Position numbers and translations under genes: made by a program. A stretch of 64,000 nt of DNA from Pseudolactococcus hodotermopsidis (GTDB lineage: Bacteria > Bacillota > Bacilli > Lactobacillales > Streptococcaceae): assembly GCF_011170085.1 (NCBI RefSeq), contig NZ_BLLI01000004.1:1-64000 (forward strand), given 5' to 3'. Every line of letters starts with the position of its first letter. Position 1 is the first letter of the stretch. Below the pieces are notes generated by a model that worked only from the letters and a program-made list of their open reading frames with translations, was not told the DNA's origin and did no database searches. Below, one piece after another: positions 1-7,806 of the stretch.

Positions 1-144
1 GAATATCAAGCTGAAAATTCAGCATAAATCATAACTCAATCATATCAAAAATGGAATCTAAAAGCAAATTTTGCTTTAGCAAAACGTAACTCATGTTTAG
101 ACTTTTTTTGGGACATTTTCAATTTCGCTTGACAGTGTTTTGGG

Positions 145-369
145 TTAATTATTTTGATCATCTTTACTTTTAAGCCAAAGCCAAATACCTAAACCTGGTA
201 CCATGCTTGCAAGAGCGTAAACAAACATCCAACCATAAAGTGCAACACCGTTATCACCACCGCGTTTCGTCCGACGGTAAGCAGTTCCGAGCGCGAAAAA
301 AATTTGCACAATCGTTAAAACATACCATATCGTAAATAATAAAATAAGAAAAATATCAGCACCAGTCAT
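145..369 (-). CDS. Small two-helix membrane protein (unknown function)
   Basis: A 74-residue hydrophobic protein with two predicted membrane helices (about residues 5-27 and 40-60), joined by a basic, glycine-rich loop (RRTKRGGDNG) and ending in a charged tail. I do not recognise a family; the shape resembles small phospholipase_D-nuclease_N/PLDc_N-like membrane proteins, but the resemblance is weak. The start was set at position 369 because GGAGGT lies four bases upstream; the longer in-frame reading to 411 lacks a ribosome site. It stands alone, divergent from the YkgJ-like gene on the other strand. Confidence 0.65.
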   Translation of the reverse strand: MTGADIFLILLFTIWYVLTIVQIFFALGTAYRRTKRGGDNGVALYGWMFVYALASMVPGLGIWLWLKSKDDQNN

Positions 370-524
370 ATTGACCTCCAAATAGTAAGATTGATAAGTT
401 GACACCGCCAACTAAACCATTATACATAAAACAAATGTAAAACACAAGCCCTTTTCCAACTATTTTCCATAAAATCCATAACAAAACAGAAGTTTTCATC
501 ACATTTTATGATAAAATAAGAAAC

Positions 525-1010
525 ATGGATATTGCACATTATAAGGAATTAGCGCTTCAAAAGCAAAAAGAGCACAAACAATTTTTGGCATCTCTCAAAA
601 AGAAACCACCGAAAAATCTGGATCAATTGACAAAAGAAATACATGAGGCTGTTTTTAGAGAAATTGACTGTACCCAATGTGCTAATTGTTGCAAATCTTT
701 AGGACCATTGTTTACAGAGGCTGATATTGAGCGAATCGCAAAACATATGCGACTGAAACTCGCCAATTTTGAGACAACTTATCTACAAGTTGATGAGGAC
801 GGTGACAAAATTTTTAAGTGCATGCCTTGTCCGTTTTTGGGATGTGATAATCTTTGTGATATTTACGATGTTCGCCCCAAAGCTTGTCGCGAGTTCCCAC
901 ATACTGATCGCAAAAAATTTTATCAGATTAATCATCTGACACTCAAAAACACTTTGACTTGTCCTGCAACTTATCTTTTTATTGAAAAATTACGGAATAA
1001 ATTAAAATAA
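525..1010 (+). CDS. YkgJ-family cysteine-cluster protein (putative Zn/Fe-chelating)
   Basis: A 161-residue protein of the YkgJ/UPF0153 family. The family signature is ten cysteines: C49, C52, C55 and C56 near the N-terminal third, then C99, C102, C107, C111 and C121, and C146. The spacing fits the CxxCxxCC...CxxC...C pattern thought to bind zinc or an iron-sulfur cluster. The biochemical role of the family is not established. It probably forms a two-gene plus-strand unit with the phosphatase 21 bases downstream. No good Shine-Dalgarno precedes the ATG; a TATGAT -10-like hexamer lies only 12 bases upstream, so the leader may be very short. Confidence 0.85.
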   Translation: MDIAHYKELALQKQKEHKQFLASLKKKPPKNLDQLTKEIHEAVFREIDCTQCANCCKSLGPLFTEADIERIAKHMRLKLANFETTYLQVDEDGDKIFKCMPCPFLGCDNLCDIYDVRPKACREFPHTDRKKFYQINHLTLKNTLTCPATYLFIEKLRNKLK

Positions 1011-1031
1011 ATATCGAAAGGAATTTTAAAA

Positions 1032-1811
1032 ATGACAGACTACAAAATCGCTTTCTTTGACATTGACGGAACACTTGCTGATAATGACTTGCCACATCAT
1101 TTGTCACTTTTCGAGCGCATTCCAAACTCCGCTAAACAGGCTTTATTACAGCTCAAGGAAAATGGAATTGAGCCTGTTATCGCAACTGGACGCAATAAAA
1201 ATATGGTTGAGCCAGTCATCAAACAGCTCCAACTTGACAGTCTAATCAGCTCAAATGGGCAACTGGTTACTTATAAAGGCACTGATATTTACGAAAAAAC
1301 CTTGAGTGCCAAACATATTAGCAACATCAGCAATCGCTTGACTGAACGAGAAATTCCCTTTTTAGTTGAGACAAAATCAGATATTTATGGCTTTGAGGGC
1401 GACGATTTTCCAAGCCAAACAGCGACAAGCATTTTGCGACTTCAACAAGGACAGGCGTTGCCTAAAGGCATTTTGCAATTTTCTTGCATTATCCCTGTCG
1501 GCGAACCTTTTGAACTTCATTTACCTGACATTGTTGCTGTGAGAGTTGCGCCAAACGTCGTCAATATTCATGCAACTGACACGAGCAAAGCAACGGGCAT
1601 TCACGAAATGCTCCAAATCATGAATATTGCGCCCAACCAAGCGATTTGTTTCGGCGATGAGGCAAATGATTTTGAGATGTTTGAGGCGGTTGGCACTGCT
1701 GTTGCCATGGGAAATGCCGTTGACTTACTCAAGGAAAAAGCTGATTATGTGACAGATATTGTCGGAAATGATGGCATTTTCAAGGCTTGTCAGCATTTTG
1801 GACTGATATAA
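1032..1811 (+). CDS. Cof-type HAD-superfamily phosphatase
   Basis: A 259-residue haloacid-dehalogenase phosphatase of the Cof/YidA type (cap C2). The catalytic motif I FFDIDGT carries the nucleophile D10 and acid/base D12. Motif IV is GDEANDFEMF near residue 208, typical of Cof proteins that dephosphorylate sugar phosphates or flavin/pyridoxal phosphates; the substrate cannot be read from sequence. AAAGGA provides a clear ribosome site. The gene ends inside a strong hairpin terminator shared with the convergent ABC operon. Confidence 0.9.
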   Translation: MTDYKIAFFDIDGTLADNDLPHHLSLFERIPNSAKQALLQLKENGIEPVIATGRNKNMVEPVIKQLQLDSLISSNGQLVTYKGTDIYEKTLSAKHISNISNRLTEREIPFLVETKSDIYGFEGDDFPSQTATSILRLQQGQALPKGILQFSCIIPVGEPFELHLPDIVAVRVAPNVVNIHATDTSKATGIHEMLQIMNIAPNQAICFGDEANDFEMFEAVGTAVAMGNAVDLLKEKADYVTDIVGNDGIFKACQHFGLI

Positions 1812-1847
1812 AAAACTCATCAGATTTTTCTAATCTGATGAGTTTTT
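1811..1847. terminator. Bidirectional Rho-independent terminator
   Basis: A perfect 16-bp stem (1811-1826 with 1832-1847) and a TTTCT loop. It has A-run and T-run flanks, so it works in both directions: for the plus-strand phosphatase and for the convergent minus-strand ABC operon. Confidence 0.93.
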
Positions 1848-1850
1848 TTA

Positions 1851-2519
1851 TTAAGCTAACTTCCGAGCAAATACCTTATCTTTCAATTCATAAATCACGT
1901 CACTCGCCTTAGCAACTTCATTTTCATGTGTGACAACAATCACGATTTTATTTTCATTATGAGCAATATCTTGGAAAATTTTAACAATGTCTTGCGTTGT
2001 TTGTTCATCAAGATTCCCTGTCGGCTCATCAGCGATGATAATTTTCGACTTGGTAATCAAGCTCCGCGCAATCGCCACACGTTGCTGTTGTCCGCCTGAA
2101 AGTTGCTTGACAGGTTTATAAATCAACTCTTCGCCCAAGCCAACCTTAGCAAAAATATCAATAATTGCTTGTTTTTCATCAGCATATTTAACACCTGAAA
2201 TATTAATAGCTGTTTTAACATTTTGAAAAGCAGTCATATAAGTCAGAAGATTAAAGGATTGAAAAACAGTTGAAACAGTATTAAGACGGTACTTAGTAAG
2301 TCCCTGTTTTTTAATGTCAGTCTCATCAAATTTAACAGTACCAGATTTTGGCGTATCAAGTCCTGCCAATAATGAAAGCAAGGTCGTTTTTCCACTACCC
2401 GAACTGCCAAGAATCGCATACATGACACCCTCGTCAAAAGTTTCCGTAACATCTTTGAACAGATAATCATCAGCATTTTGCGTATAATAATACGTCAAAT
2501 TTTCAATTTTTAGTGTCAT
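1851..2519 (-). CDS. ABC transporter ATP-binding protein (MacB/LolD type)
   Basis: The 222-residue ATPase subunit of an ABC exporter. Walker A GSSGSGKT is at 38-45, the Q-loop glutamine near 87, the signature LSGGQ at 140-144 and Walker B IIIADE at 160-165, followed by PTGNLD, which is typical of the MacB/LolD/FtsE subfamily partnered with FtsX-type permeases. It starts two bases after the permease stop, so the two are translated as a pair. Family members export peptides or lipophilic compounds or act in mechanotransmission; the substrate is unknown. Confidence 0.93.
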   Translation of the reverse strand: MTLKIENLTYYYTQNADDYLFKDVTETFDEGVMYAILGSSGSGKTTLLSLLAGLDTPKSGTVKFDETDIKKQGLTKYRLNTVSTVFQSFNLLTYMTAFQNVKTAINISGVKYADEKQAIIDIFAKVGLGEELIYKPVKQLSGGQQQRVAIARSLITKSKIIIADEPTGNLDEQTTQDIVKIFQDIAHNENKIVIVVTHENEVAKASDVIYELKDKVFARKLA

Positions 2520-2521
2520 AT

Positions 2522-4054
2522 TTAAGCTCCCGTCAAGATTTCTTTTGGATTGAGTCTGATAATGCCAAGGCTTGCAATGATAATCGCAACCACGATAATA
2601 CCAAGCGCAATGGCTGCCAAAATTGTAAGTTGTGAGCCAGTCATTTTCACATTTAATTCATTGATTTCTTTAATCTCAGCTGCACTTTGTCCAAATGGCT
2701 TTCTGCTAGCTCGACCGCCTTTTTCATGACCGCCACCATTTGTATCGAAAACTTGAACATCACCGACTTGTGGTTGACCAGAGCTAGTTGTTTCTGCCGT
2801 TTTTGCCGTTTGGCTACTCAAAAGCTGACTGCCAATCGCATTGCCAACAAGATTACCAGATGTTGCCGCAAGTCCGACCGCCACAAGCATAACAAGGAAA
2901 AGTTCAACAAAAAATTGACCGATAATCTTGAAACGGCTTTCGCCCATACTCATGAGAATGCCAATCTCGCCACGGCGTTCACGAATCGTTAAGATAACAA
3001 TAAGACTTAAAATAATCGTGCCAGCAATCGCCACCAAAAGAACAATATTGCGCGCAAATTTCGCAACATTATTGAGTGGAGCAAGCATTTGTTGGTACAT
3101 GGCATCATTGCTTGTCACACTGTAAGTTTCGGTGTCAACCAATTTTTGAGCGGCTTTGACAAAACTCTCGCTCTTTTCAGGATTTTCCAAGTGATAGGTT
3201 GCACTTTCAAGTGTATCAGTCGTCCCTTCAAGCGTGTTTGCAAAAGTCAAACTCGTATACATTTTGTTGCTCGGGTTCATAAAGTTAAAAGTCATCCCCA
3301 TGCTATCAGCGCTCGCTGTTGATTTAAAGATACCGATAACAGTCAAAGTATAGACTTTATCTGATTCGTCAGTGATTGTAAATGTTGAGCCAACTTTCAG
3401 GTCATTTGCCTCAGCCAAATCAGCCTCAATCACAACATTATTTGTCTTTTCATCATTAGCTGTTAGCAGCCGACCACTCGTCAGCTCACTACTCCCATCC
3501 GCAAAAGCATTGACCGTTTTAAGATTATTCGTCCCAGAAATGGTAAAATCAGGCATCGTCATACCACTCATCTCAACTTTTCCACCACGACCACCTGCTT
3601 GACGACCACCGTCACCTTCTATCTCTTCAACTTCAACACCACCTTGTTCAATCGTTGGCTCAGTTGCCTTCTCATTATTAGCAACTGGTTCAATGTTGCC
3701 TTTTGTTGCAGTTGCCTCTTTGACAAAATTGTAAGATTTAACACCCGAAAGCTCAGAAATAGCAGTCGCATCAGATAATTTGACTGGTGTCATTTCAAGC
3801 TTCATCATATTTTTACCCTCAGATGATTCAGACATCGCTTCACGCGCCTTTTTCATCATCGCCTCACGATTGACCGACAAAGTGACCGTTGCACCCGTTT
3901 CCTTTTTAGCAGTTTCAATTGCTTTTTTAGCCGAATTGTGAATCACAAGTCCTGATAAAACAAAAATCAGAATCGCTGAAAAAGTCACAATCAAAAGTAG
4001 CGTCCGCCCAATTTTTGCCTTGCTAAATAAGCAAGCACGTCTTATAAAATCCAT
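2522..4054 (-). CDS. ABC transporter permease, FtsX/MacB type
   Basis: A 510-residue permease with one N-terminal helix (about 15-37), a large extracytoplasmic domain, and three C-terminal helices (about 335-360, 385-410, 475-500) in the FtsX arrangement. Two low-complexity stretches are unusual: an Arg/Gly-rich segment near residues 147-160 (GGRQAGGRGG) in the outer domain, and a second Gly/Arg/Ser segment near 440-455 in the loop between the last two helices. The ribosome site AAGGAG is clear. It lies between a small membrane-anchored protein and its ATPase, forming a three-gene transporter operon. Confidence 0.88.
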   Translation of the reverse strand: MDFIRRACLFSKAKIGRTLLLIVTFSAILIFVLSGLVIHNSAKKAIETAKKETGATVTLSVNREAMMKKAREAMSESSEGKNMMKLEMTPVKLSDATAISELSGVKSYNFVKEATATKGNIEPVANNEKATEPTIEQGGVEVEEIEGDGGRQAGGRGGKVEMSGMTMPDFTISGTNNLKTVNAFADGSSELTSGRLLTANDEKTNNVVIEADLAEANDLKVGSTFTITDESDKVYTLTVIGIFKSTASADSMGMTFNFMNPSNKMYTSLTFANTLEGTTDTLESATYHLENPEKSESFVKAAQKLVDTETYSVTSNDAMYQQMLAPLNNVAKFARNIVLLVAIAGTIILSLIVILTIRERRGEIGILMSMGESRFKIIGQFFVELFLVMLVAVGLAATSGNLVGNAIGSQLLSSQTAKTAETTSSGQPQVGDVQVFDTNGGGHEKGGRASRKPFGQSAAEIKEINELNVKMTGSQLTILAAIALGIIVVAIIIASLGIIRLNPKEILTGA

Positions 4055-4079
4055 TTTTTCTCCTTAATTAAACTCACAT

Positions 4080-4358
4080 TTAAAATGTGCCAGTTTCAGT
4101 TCCTGCCGTTAATTTATCAGCCAAATCAGCAGTCGGTCCGCTTTCAACATCCGGACGTATCGTCCTAAAATTACGACTGTCATTGCCACTTGGTAACTGA
4201 ACATCAAAAGTCTGCCGCTTAATTCTTTCAGGAATTTTAGATTTAACTTGCGACTTTGCTAGCAAACCACTACCAAATCCCAAGCTAAAAACGACAAGAA
4301 TTGTCCCAATGTTGCGCAAACGTTTTTTCGTCAAAAATTTCTTAAGGGCTTGCATCAT
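4080..4358 (-). CDS. Small single-pass membrane/exported protein of the ABC operon
   Basis: A 92-residue protein with a basic N-terminus (KKFLTKKRLRN), one hydrophobic helix (about 17-35) and a hydrophilic C-terminal tail of about 55 residues that would lie outside the cell. I recognise no family. It is the first gene of the operon, 25 bases ahead of the FtsX-type permease. An accessory or substrate-presenting role (like an RND-type adaptor reduced to its anchor) is a guess. GAGAGG precedes two adjacent ATG codons; either could be used. Confidence 0.65.
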   Translation of the reverse strand: MMQALKKFLTKKRLRNIGTILVVFSLGFGSGLLAKSQVKSKIPERIKRQTFDVQLPSGNDSRNFRTIRPDVESGPTADLADKLTAGTETGTF

Positions 4359-4438
4359 AATCCTCTCAAATCTGTTTGATATTATTATAATATCATTTAT
4401 AGCTAAATTGAAACTTATGCAGATCTTATCTGAAACTT

Positions 4439-4465
4439 AAAAAAGTTATGAACTTGTCATAACTT
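4439..4465 (-). terminator. Rho-independent terminator after the FAD-linked oxidase
   Basis: A 9-bp perfect stem (4443-4451 with 4457-4465) and a five-base loop, followed on the minus strand by a T run, seven bases past the oxidase stop codon. Confidence 0.85.
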
Positions 4466-4471
4466 CTTATC

Positions 4472-5770
4472 TTAATCAAATATTTTACCAGGATTGAGCA
4501 GACTCGTTGGATCAAATACAGACTTCAACCGTTTCATTGCGCTAAGTTCATTTTTCCCGATATAGTTTTGAAAATATTTCTTTTTCAAAATACCAATGCC
4601 ATGCTCAGCCGACGGCTTACCACCAACTTTTGCGATATAAGCGTAAAGTTGATCCAAATATTTGTTCAGTTTTCCTATCCATTCTTCATCAGTCAGTTGA
4701 TTTTTGAGAATGTTGGCGTGGATATTGCCATCACCAGCATGTCCGAAAAAGATAGCTGACAAGGCCTCAGCCTTTGCCATTTTTTTGAGCGCCAAAATCG
4801 TCGGTGCAACGCTATTTATCGGTACAACAACATCCAAAGGTTCTTGAATCGTTTCAAGTTCAACTGATGAGACAATCGCCCCTCGAAGCTGCCAAACATT
4901 TTCTCGTGTTTCTTTAGTCAAAACCAAGGCATGCTCACTCAAAGTTGTCAAATAAGTCAGCTCTTTATCAAGTTGGACACTATCATTACCATCCAAAGTA
5001 ATTAGCAAAAAAGCCTGGCCAACGATTTTTGGAAAAGCAAGCCCCAAGGCACGCTCTGAAAAGGCAATGCTATCACGCTCAAAAAATTCCAAAGTGGCAG
5101 GCACAAGCCCTGACGAAAGAATCTCAAAAACTTTCGGCGCAAGACTTGTCAGTGACTCAAAACCAAGTAAAATATCACGCGTAAACTGTGGTTTAGGTTG
5201 AATTTTTAAGTCCAGATCGGTTATTACCCCTAGGGTGCCTTCACTGCCAATAAAAATATCTTTGAGGTCATACCCCGAGCTATCTTTTCGATTGATAGAG
5301 CCGACTTGAATCTCGCTACTATCAGCTAAAACCACGCGCATACCCCGAATATTATCACGTGTCACACCATATTTGACAGCACGCATACCACCCGCATTTG
5401 TCGCCGCATTGCCACCGATACTTGCGGCTTTACTGCCAGGATCTGGTGCATAAAAATACGGTGTATCAGCAAGAAAATTTGAAATTTCAGCGATTGTCAC
5501 GCCCGCCTCAACCGTCAAGGTCTGCGTTTCAATGTCTAGTTTGACGATTTTATTAAGTTTCTCCAAACTCATCAGTACCTGATTATCATCGGGAAATGTT
5601 GCCCCTGAAAGTCCAGTATGTGCGCCAATTGTGATGAGTTTTTGCTGATTATCCCTGACTTCTTGGATGATTTTTACAACTTCTTGTCTTGTTTTTGGAA
5701 AATGAATCGCACTCGCTTGCCCGATTTCTCCCGTGACACGATTGGTTAAATATTTCTTATCAATTGCCAT
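4472..5770 (-). CDS. FAD-linked oxidase, GlcD/D-lactate dehydrogenase family
   Basis: A 432-residue flavoprotein of the vanillyl-alcohol-oxidase fold. The N-terminal FAD-binding (PCMH) domain has the PDPGSKAASIGGNAATNAGG loop near residue 110-130. The C-terminal FAD-oxidase_C domain has FGHAGDGNIHAN and the AEHGIG motif near the end. It probably oxidises a 2-hydroxy acid such as D-lactate, glycolate or 2-hydroxyglutarate; no iron-sulfur partner (GlcF) lies beside it. Its start overlaps the end of the upstream HAD phosphatase by 11 bases, so the two are co-translated. A YjjG-plus-GlcD pair suggests clearance of phosphoglycolate-like or other waste metabolites, which is inference. Confidence 0.88.
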   Translation of the reverse strand: MAIDKKYLTNRVTGEIGQASAIHFPKTRQEVVKIIQEVRDNQQKLITIGAHTGLSGATFPDDNQVLMSLEKLNKIVKLDIETQTLTVEAGVTIAEISNFLADTPYFYAPDPGSKAASIGGNAATNAGGMRAVKYGVTRDNIRGMRVVLADSSEIQVGSINRKDSSGYDLKDIFIGSEGTLGVITDLDLKIQPKPQFTRDILLGFESLTSLAPKVFEILSSGLVPATLEFFERDSIAFSERALGLAFPKIVGQAFLLITLDGNDSVQLDKELTYLTTLSEHALVLTKETRENVWQLRGAIVSSVELETIQEPLDVVVPINSVAPTILALKKMAKAEALSAIFFGHAGDGNIHANILKNQLTDEEWIGKLNKYLDQLYAYIAKVGGKPSAEHGIGILKKKYFQNYIGKNELSAMKRLKSVFDPTSLLNPGKIFD

Positions 5771-6560
5771 TTTCTTTCTCCACTAATTCGACAACTTCCG
5801 TCAAACTTGTTACTGTAAAATCTGGTGTGACTGCTTCATTTGCAGGCAGATTATCACGATTAAGCCAAATTGACCTAATGCCTGACGTATTTGCCCCCAA
5901 AATATCTGTAAATAGATTATCCCCCACCATGACTGATGTTTTTTTATCAGCTTTGGCACGAGAAATGGCAAAATCAAAAATTTCTAGCGATGGTTTACCC
6001 TTGCCAAAGTCACCTGAAATGATGATTTTATCAAAATATTTTCGGAATTTAGGCGCTTTATTAAGTTTAAGATTTTGCAAAGAAGGCGCACCATTCGTCA
6101 AGAGAATTAGCTGATATGTCTCATACAAATGCGCCAAAGTAGCATAAGTATCCTCATAGCTAATTGAATTTTCCATCCGAATCGCAATAAACATTAAACT
6201 CAACAATTTCACTAACCGCCTATCTGAGATGCCAACATCTGCCAAAGCCGTCGTCCAAACTATTTGGCGATAAGCATTGATTTGACGCGCCATTTCAGGA
6301 AATCGCAAAGTTTGATCAGAAAATTCGCCCCAAAGTCCCTCAAATGGACTAATACCGATTTGCACAGTAAAATCATAGAAATCATAAGTCGAAAAAAGAT
6401 CAATCGCCCGTTTTCTCAGCGCTTCCTCAAGTATTTTCGCCTCAACTTGCGGAAATTTTTCTGCCACAAAAGCCGTTGTTCTCTCGAAAGCAAGTTGCAC
6501 CGCTGCCGAATCCGACAGCAAGGTGTCATCTAAATCAAAAATAATTGTTTTAATTGTCAT
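5760..6560 (-). CDS. HAD-superfamily phosphatase, YjjG-like
   Basis: A 266-residue HAD hydrolase with motif I FDLDDT (D9 nucleophile, D11), a helical C1-type cap, LTNG as motif II and MVGDNLFTDILGA as motif IV. These features match the YjjG/HAD-IA group (house-cleaning nucleotidases or 2-phosphoglycolate-type phosphatases). GGAG lies upstream of the start. It overlaps the FAD-linked oxidase downstream by 11 bases. Substrate unknown. Confidence 0.88.
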   Translation of the reverse strand: MTIKTIIFDLDDTLLSDSAAVQLAFERTTAFVAEKFPQVEAKILEEALRKRAIDLFSTYDFYDFTVQIGISPFEGLWGEFSDQTLRFPEMARQINAYRQIVWTTALADVGISDRRLVKLLSLMFIAIRMENSISYEDTYATLAHLYETYQLILLTNGAPSLQNLKLNKAPKFRKYFDKIIISGDFGKGKPSLEIFDFAISRAKADKKTSVMVGDNLFTDILGANTSGIRSIWLNRDNLPANEAVTPDFTVTSLTEVVELVEKENGN

Positions 6561-6665
6561 CTTTTTCTCCTAAACTTTAAAGTATACTCAAAGATACCCT
6601 ATGTAATCTCAAGCTAATTTTCGCCAAATTTAGCTACGGTATTTACAATCCTAACAAATTTTCCA

Positions 6666-7295
6666 TTAACGAATAGCCATTATCTTATGTGTCTGAATAC
6701 TCAAAAACCAATTATTCAAGCGATTTTGGCGATTATTCAACTGCCCCAAAACACGCACAGTTTCTTCCCAGTTAATCACGCCGTCTACCTCGCAAGGTGA
6801 AACAAAATAATGCTCAGCTGCGATTTTTTGCTCAATAAATTGACAAAACTCAAAGCTCGTTTCACTGTCATCAATAACAATTCTGACTTCATTTGCCTTT
6901 GAAATACTATGTTTCTCATACATTTTACGATACAGACGTTTGGGACTTGTCGCCACATAATCAACTTGCCTTGGTACATCCAACAAGCCATTTGTCTCTA
7001 ACCAAACTTGATAATTGGCGTTTTTTAATTCTGAAACTAAAAACGCTAAATTTTGATGAACCGTTGGTTCGCCACCTGTGATAATGATATTTTTAGCTTG
7101 AAAAGGGGCAATTTCTATCATGATTTGCGCCAACGTCCAAGTTTCAAAAGTATTAAAATCAGTATCACACCATGGACAAGCCAGATTACATTTGCCAAGG
7201 CGGATGAAAATAGCGGGACGGCCGGTATTTGCACCCTCGCCTTGAATTGACTCAAAAATCTCAACAATTGGAAAATTTCCTTGGTTATTTTTCAT
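6666..7295 (-). CDS. queE: 7-carboxy-7-deazaguanine synthase
   Basis: A 209-residue radical-SAM enzyme converting 6-carboxytetrahydropterin to 7-carboxy-7-deazaguanine in queuosine (preQ0) synthesis. The cluster motif is C36-x3-C40-x2-C43, the QueE pattern, preceded by ESIQGEG and followed by a GGEP motif. The start at 7295 was chosen over 7343 because GGAG lies upstream and the protein then begins at the usual point of the family. It overlaps queD by 11 bases. No queC, queF or tgt is present beside it, so the rest of the pathway must be elsewhere. Confidence 0.92.
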   Translation of the reverse strand: MKNNQGNFPIVEIFESIQGEGANTGRPAIFIRLGKCNLACPWCDTDFNTFETWTLAQIMIEIAPFQAKNIIITGGEPTVHQNLAFLVSELKNANYQVWLETNGLLDVPRQVDYVATSPKRLYRKMYEKHSISKANEVRIVIDDSETSFEFCQFIEQKIAAEHYFVSPCEVDGVINWEETVRVLGQLNNRQNRLNNWFLSIQTHKIMAIR

Positions 7296-7716
7296 CAACT
7301 TCTCCGTAAATGCAAGAACTACTCTGAGTTTCAAACAGCTCAATATAAGTCAACTCAGGCATGTGAGATTTCAGCAGTCTAAAAATAACTTGGCTGATAT
7401 TTTCTGCTGTTGTTCGCTTTGTCAGCCGATAAATTTTCCTACCATCATTTGCCAAAAGCGTCGCAATCTGCCTTTCAATCTCGCGCGTTTCATCATAAAC
7501 AAAAGCATGGTCGAAAAAGTCTAAAATCGTCATCTTGACACACTGCTTAATGTCGCCATAATCTCGTATCATACCTGATTTCGCACCAGTTTGGCAAACA
7601 TTACCTTGTAACGCAACTTTGAGCTGATAAGTGTGACCATGCAAATTATTGCATTTGCCATCATGACCATCCAACATATGCGCCATATCAAATGAAAAAG
7701 TTTTTGTGATTATCAT
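7285..7716 (-). CDS. queD: 6-carboxy-5,6,7,8-tetrahydropterin synthase
   Basis: A 143-residue QueD of the PTPS family. Zinc ligands H13, H26 and H28 (LHGHTY) and the catalytic C22 are visible, as is the late glutamate in the YIELFET stretch. It converts dihydroneopterin triphosphate to 6-carboxytetrahydropterin, the substrate of QueE, whose gene overlaps its end. The 90-base region upstream carries two mutually exclusive hairpins rather than a recognisable preQ1 riboswitch. Confidence 0.92.
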   Translation of the reverse strand: MIITKTFSFDMAHMLDGHDGKCNNLHGHTYQLKVALQGNVCQTGAKSGMIRDYGDIKQCVKMTILDFFDHAFVYDETREIERQIATLLANDGRKIYRLTKRTTAENISQVIFRLLKSHMPELTYIELFETQSSSCIYGEVDEK

Positions 7717-7744
7717 TTTCTTCTTACCCTTTTCAAAAATTATC

Positions 7745-7784
7745 GTGAGATAATAAAAATAATCTCACAAGCAATGAGATTATT
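7745..7784 (-). terminator. Terminator after pox with an alternative hairpin ahead of queD
   Basis: Read on the minus strand, a 10-bp perfect stem (7775-7784 with 7758-7767, seven-base loop) is followed by a T-rich stretch and should end pox transcription. Its 3' arm can instead pair with a third segment at 7745-7751 (7-bp stem, GTGAGAT with ATCTCAC). The two pairings exclude each other. Confidence 0.75.
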
Positions 7785-7806
7785 ATATCATATTTTAGCA
7801 CTATTT

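Noticed and set aside
61-77. AAAGCAA-ATT-TTGCTTT hairpin left of the small membrane-protein gene, considered as its terminator
   Set aside because: A/T-rich 7-bp stem with a short T run only; too weak to call. The rest of 1-144 shows nothing.
6613-6634. Inverted repeat GCTAATTT/AAATTTAGC after queE, considered as a terminator
   Set aside because: It has a mismatch and no T run follows on the minus strand.
7717-7806. Possible preQ1 riboswitch upstream of queD
   Set aside because: No match to the short preQ1-I aptamer pattern; the hairpins seen are explained as terminator/attenuator.
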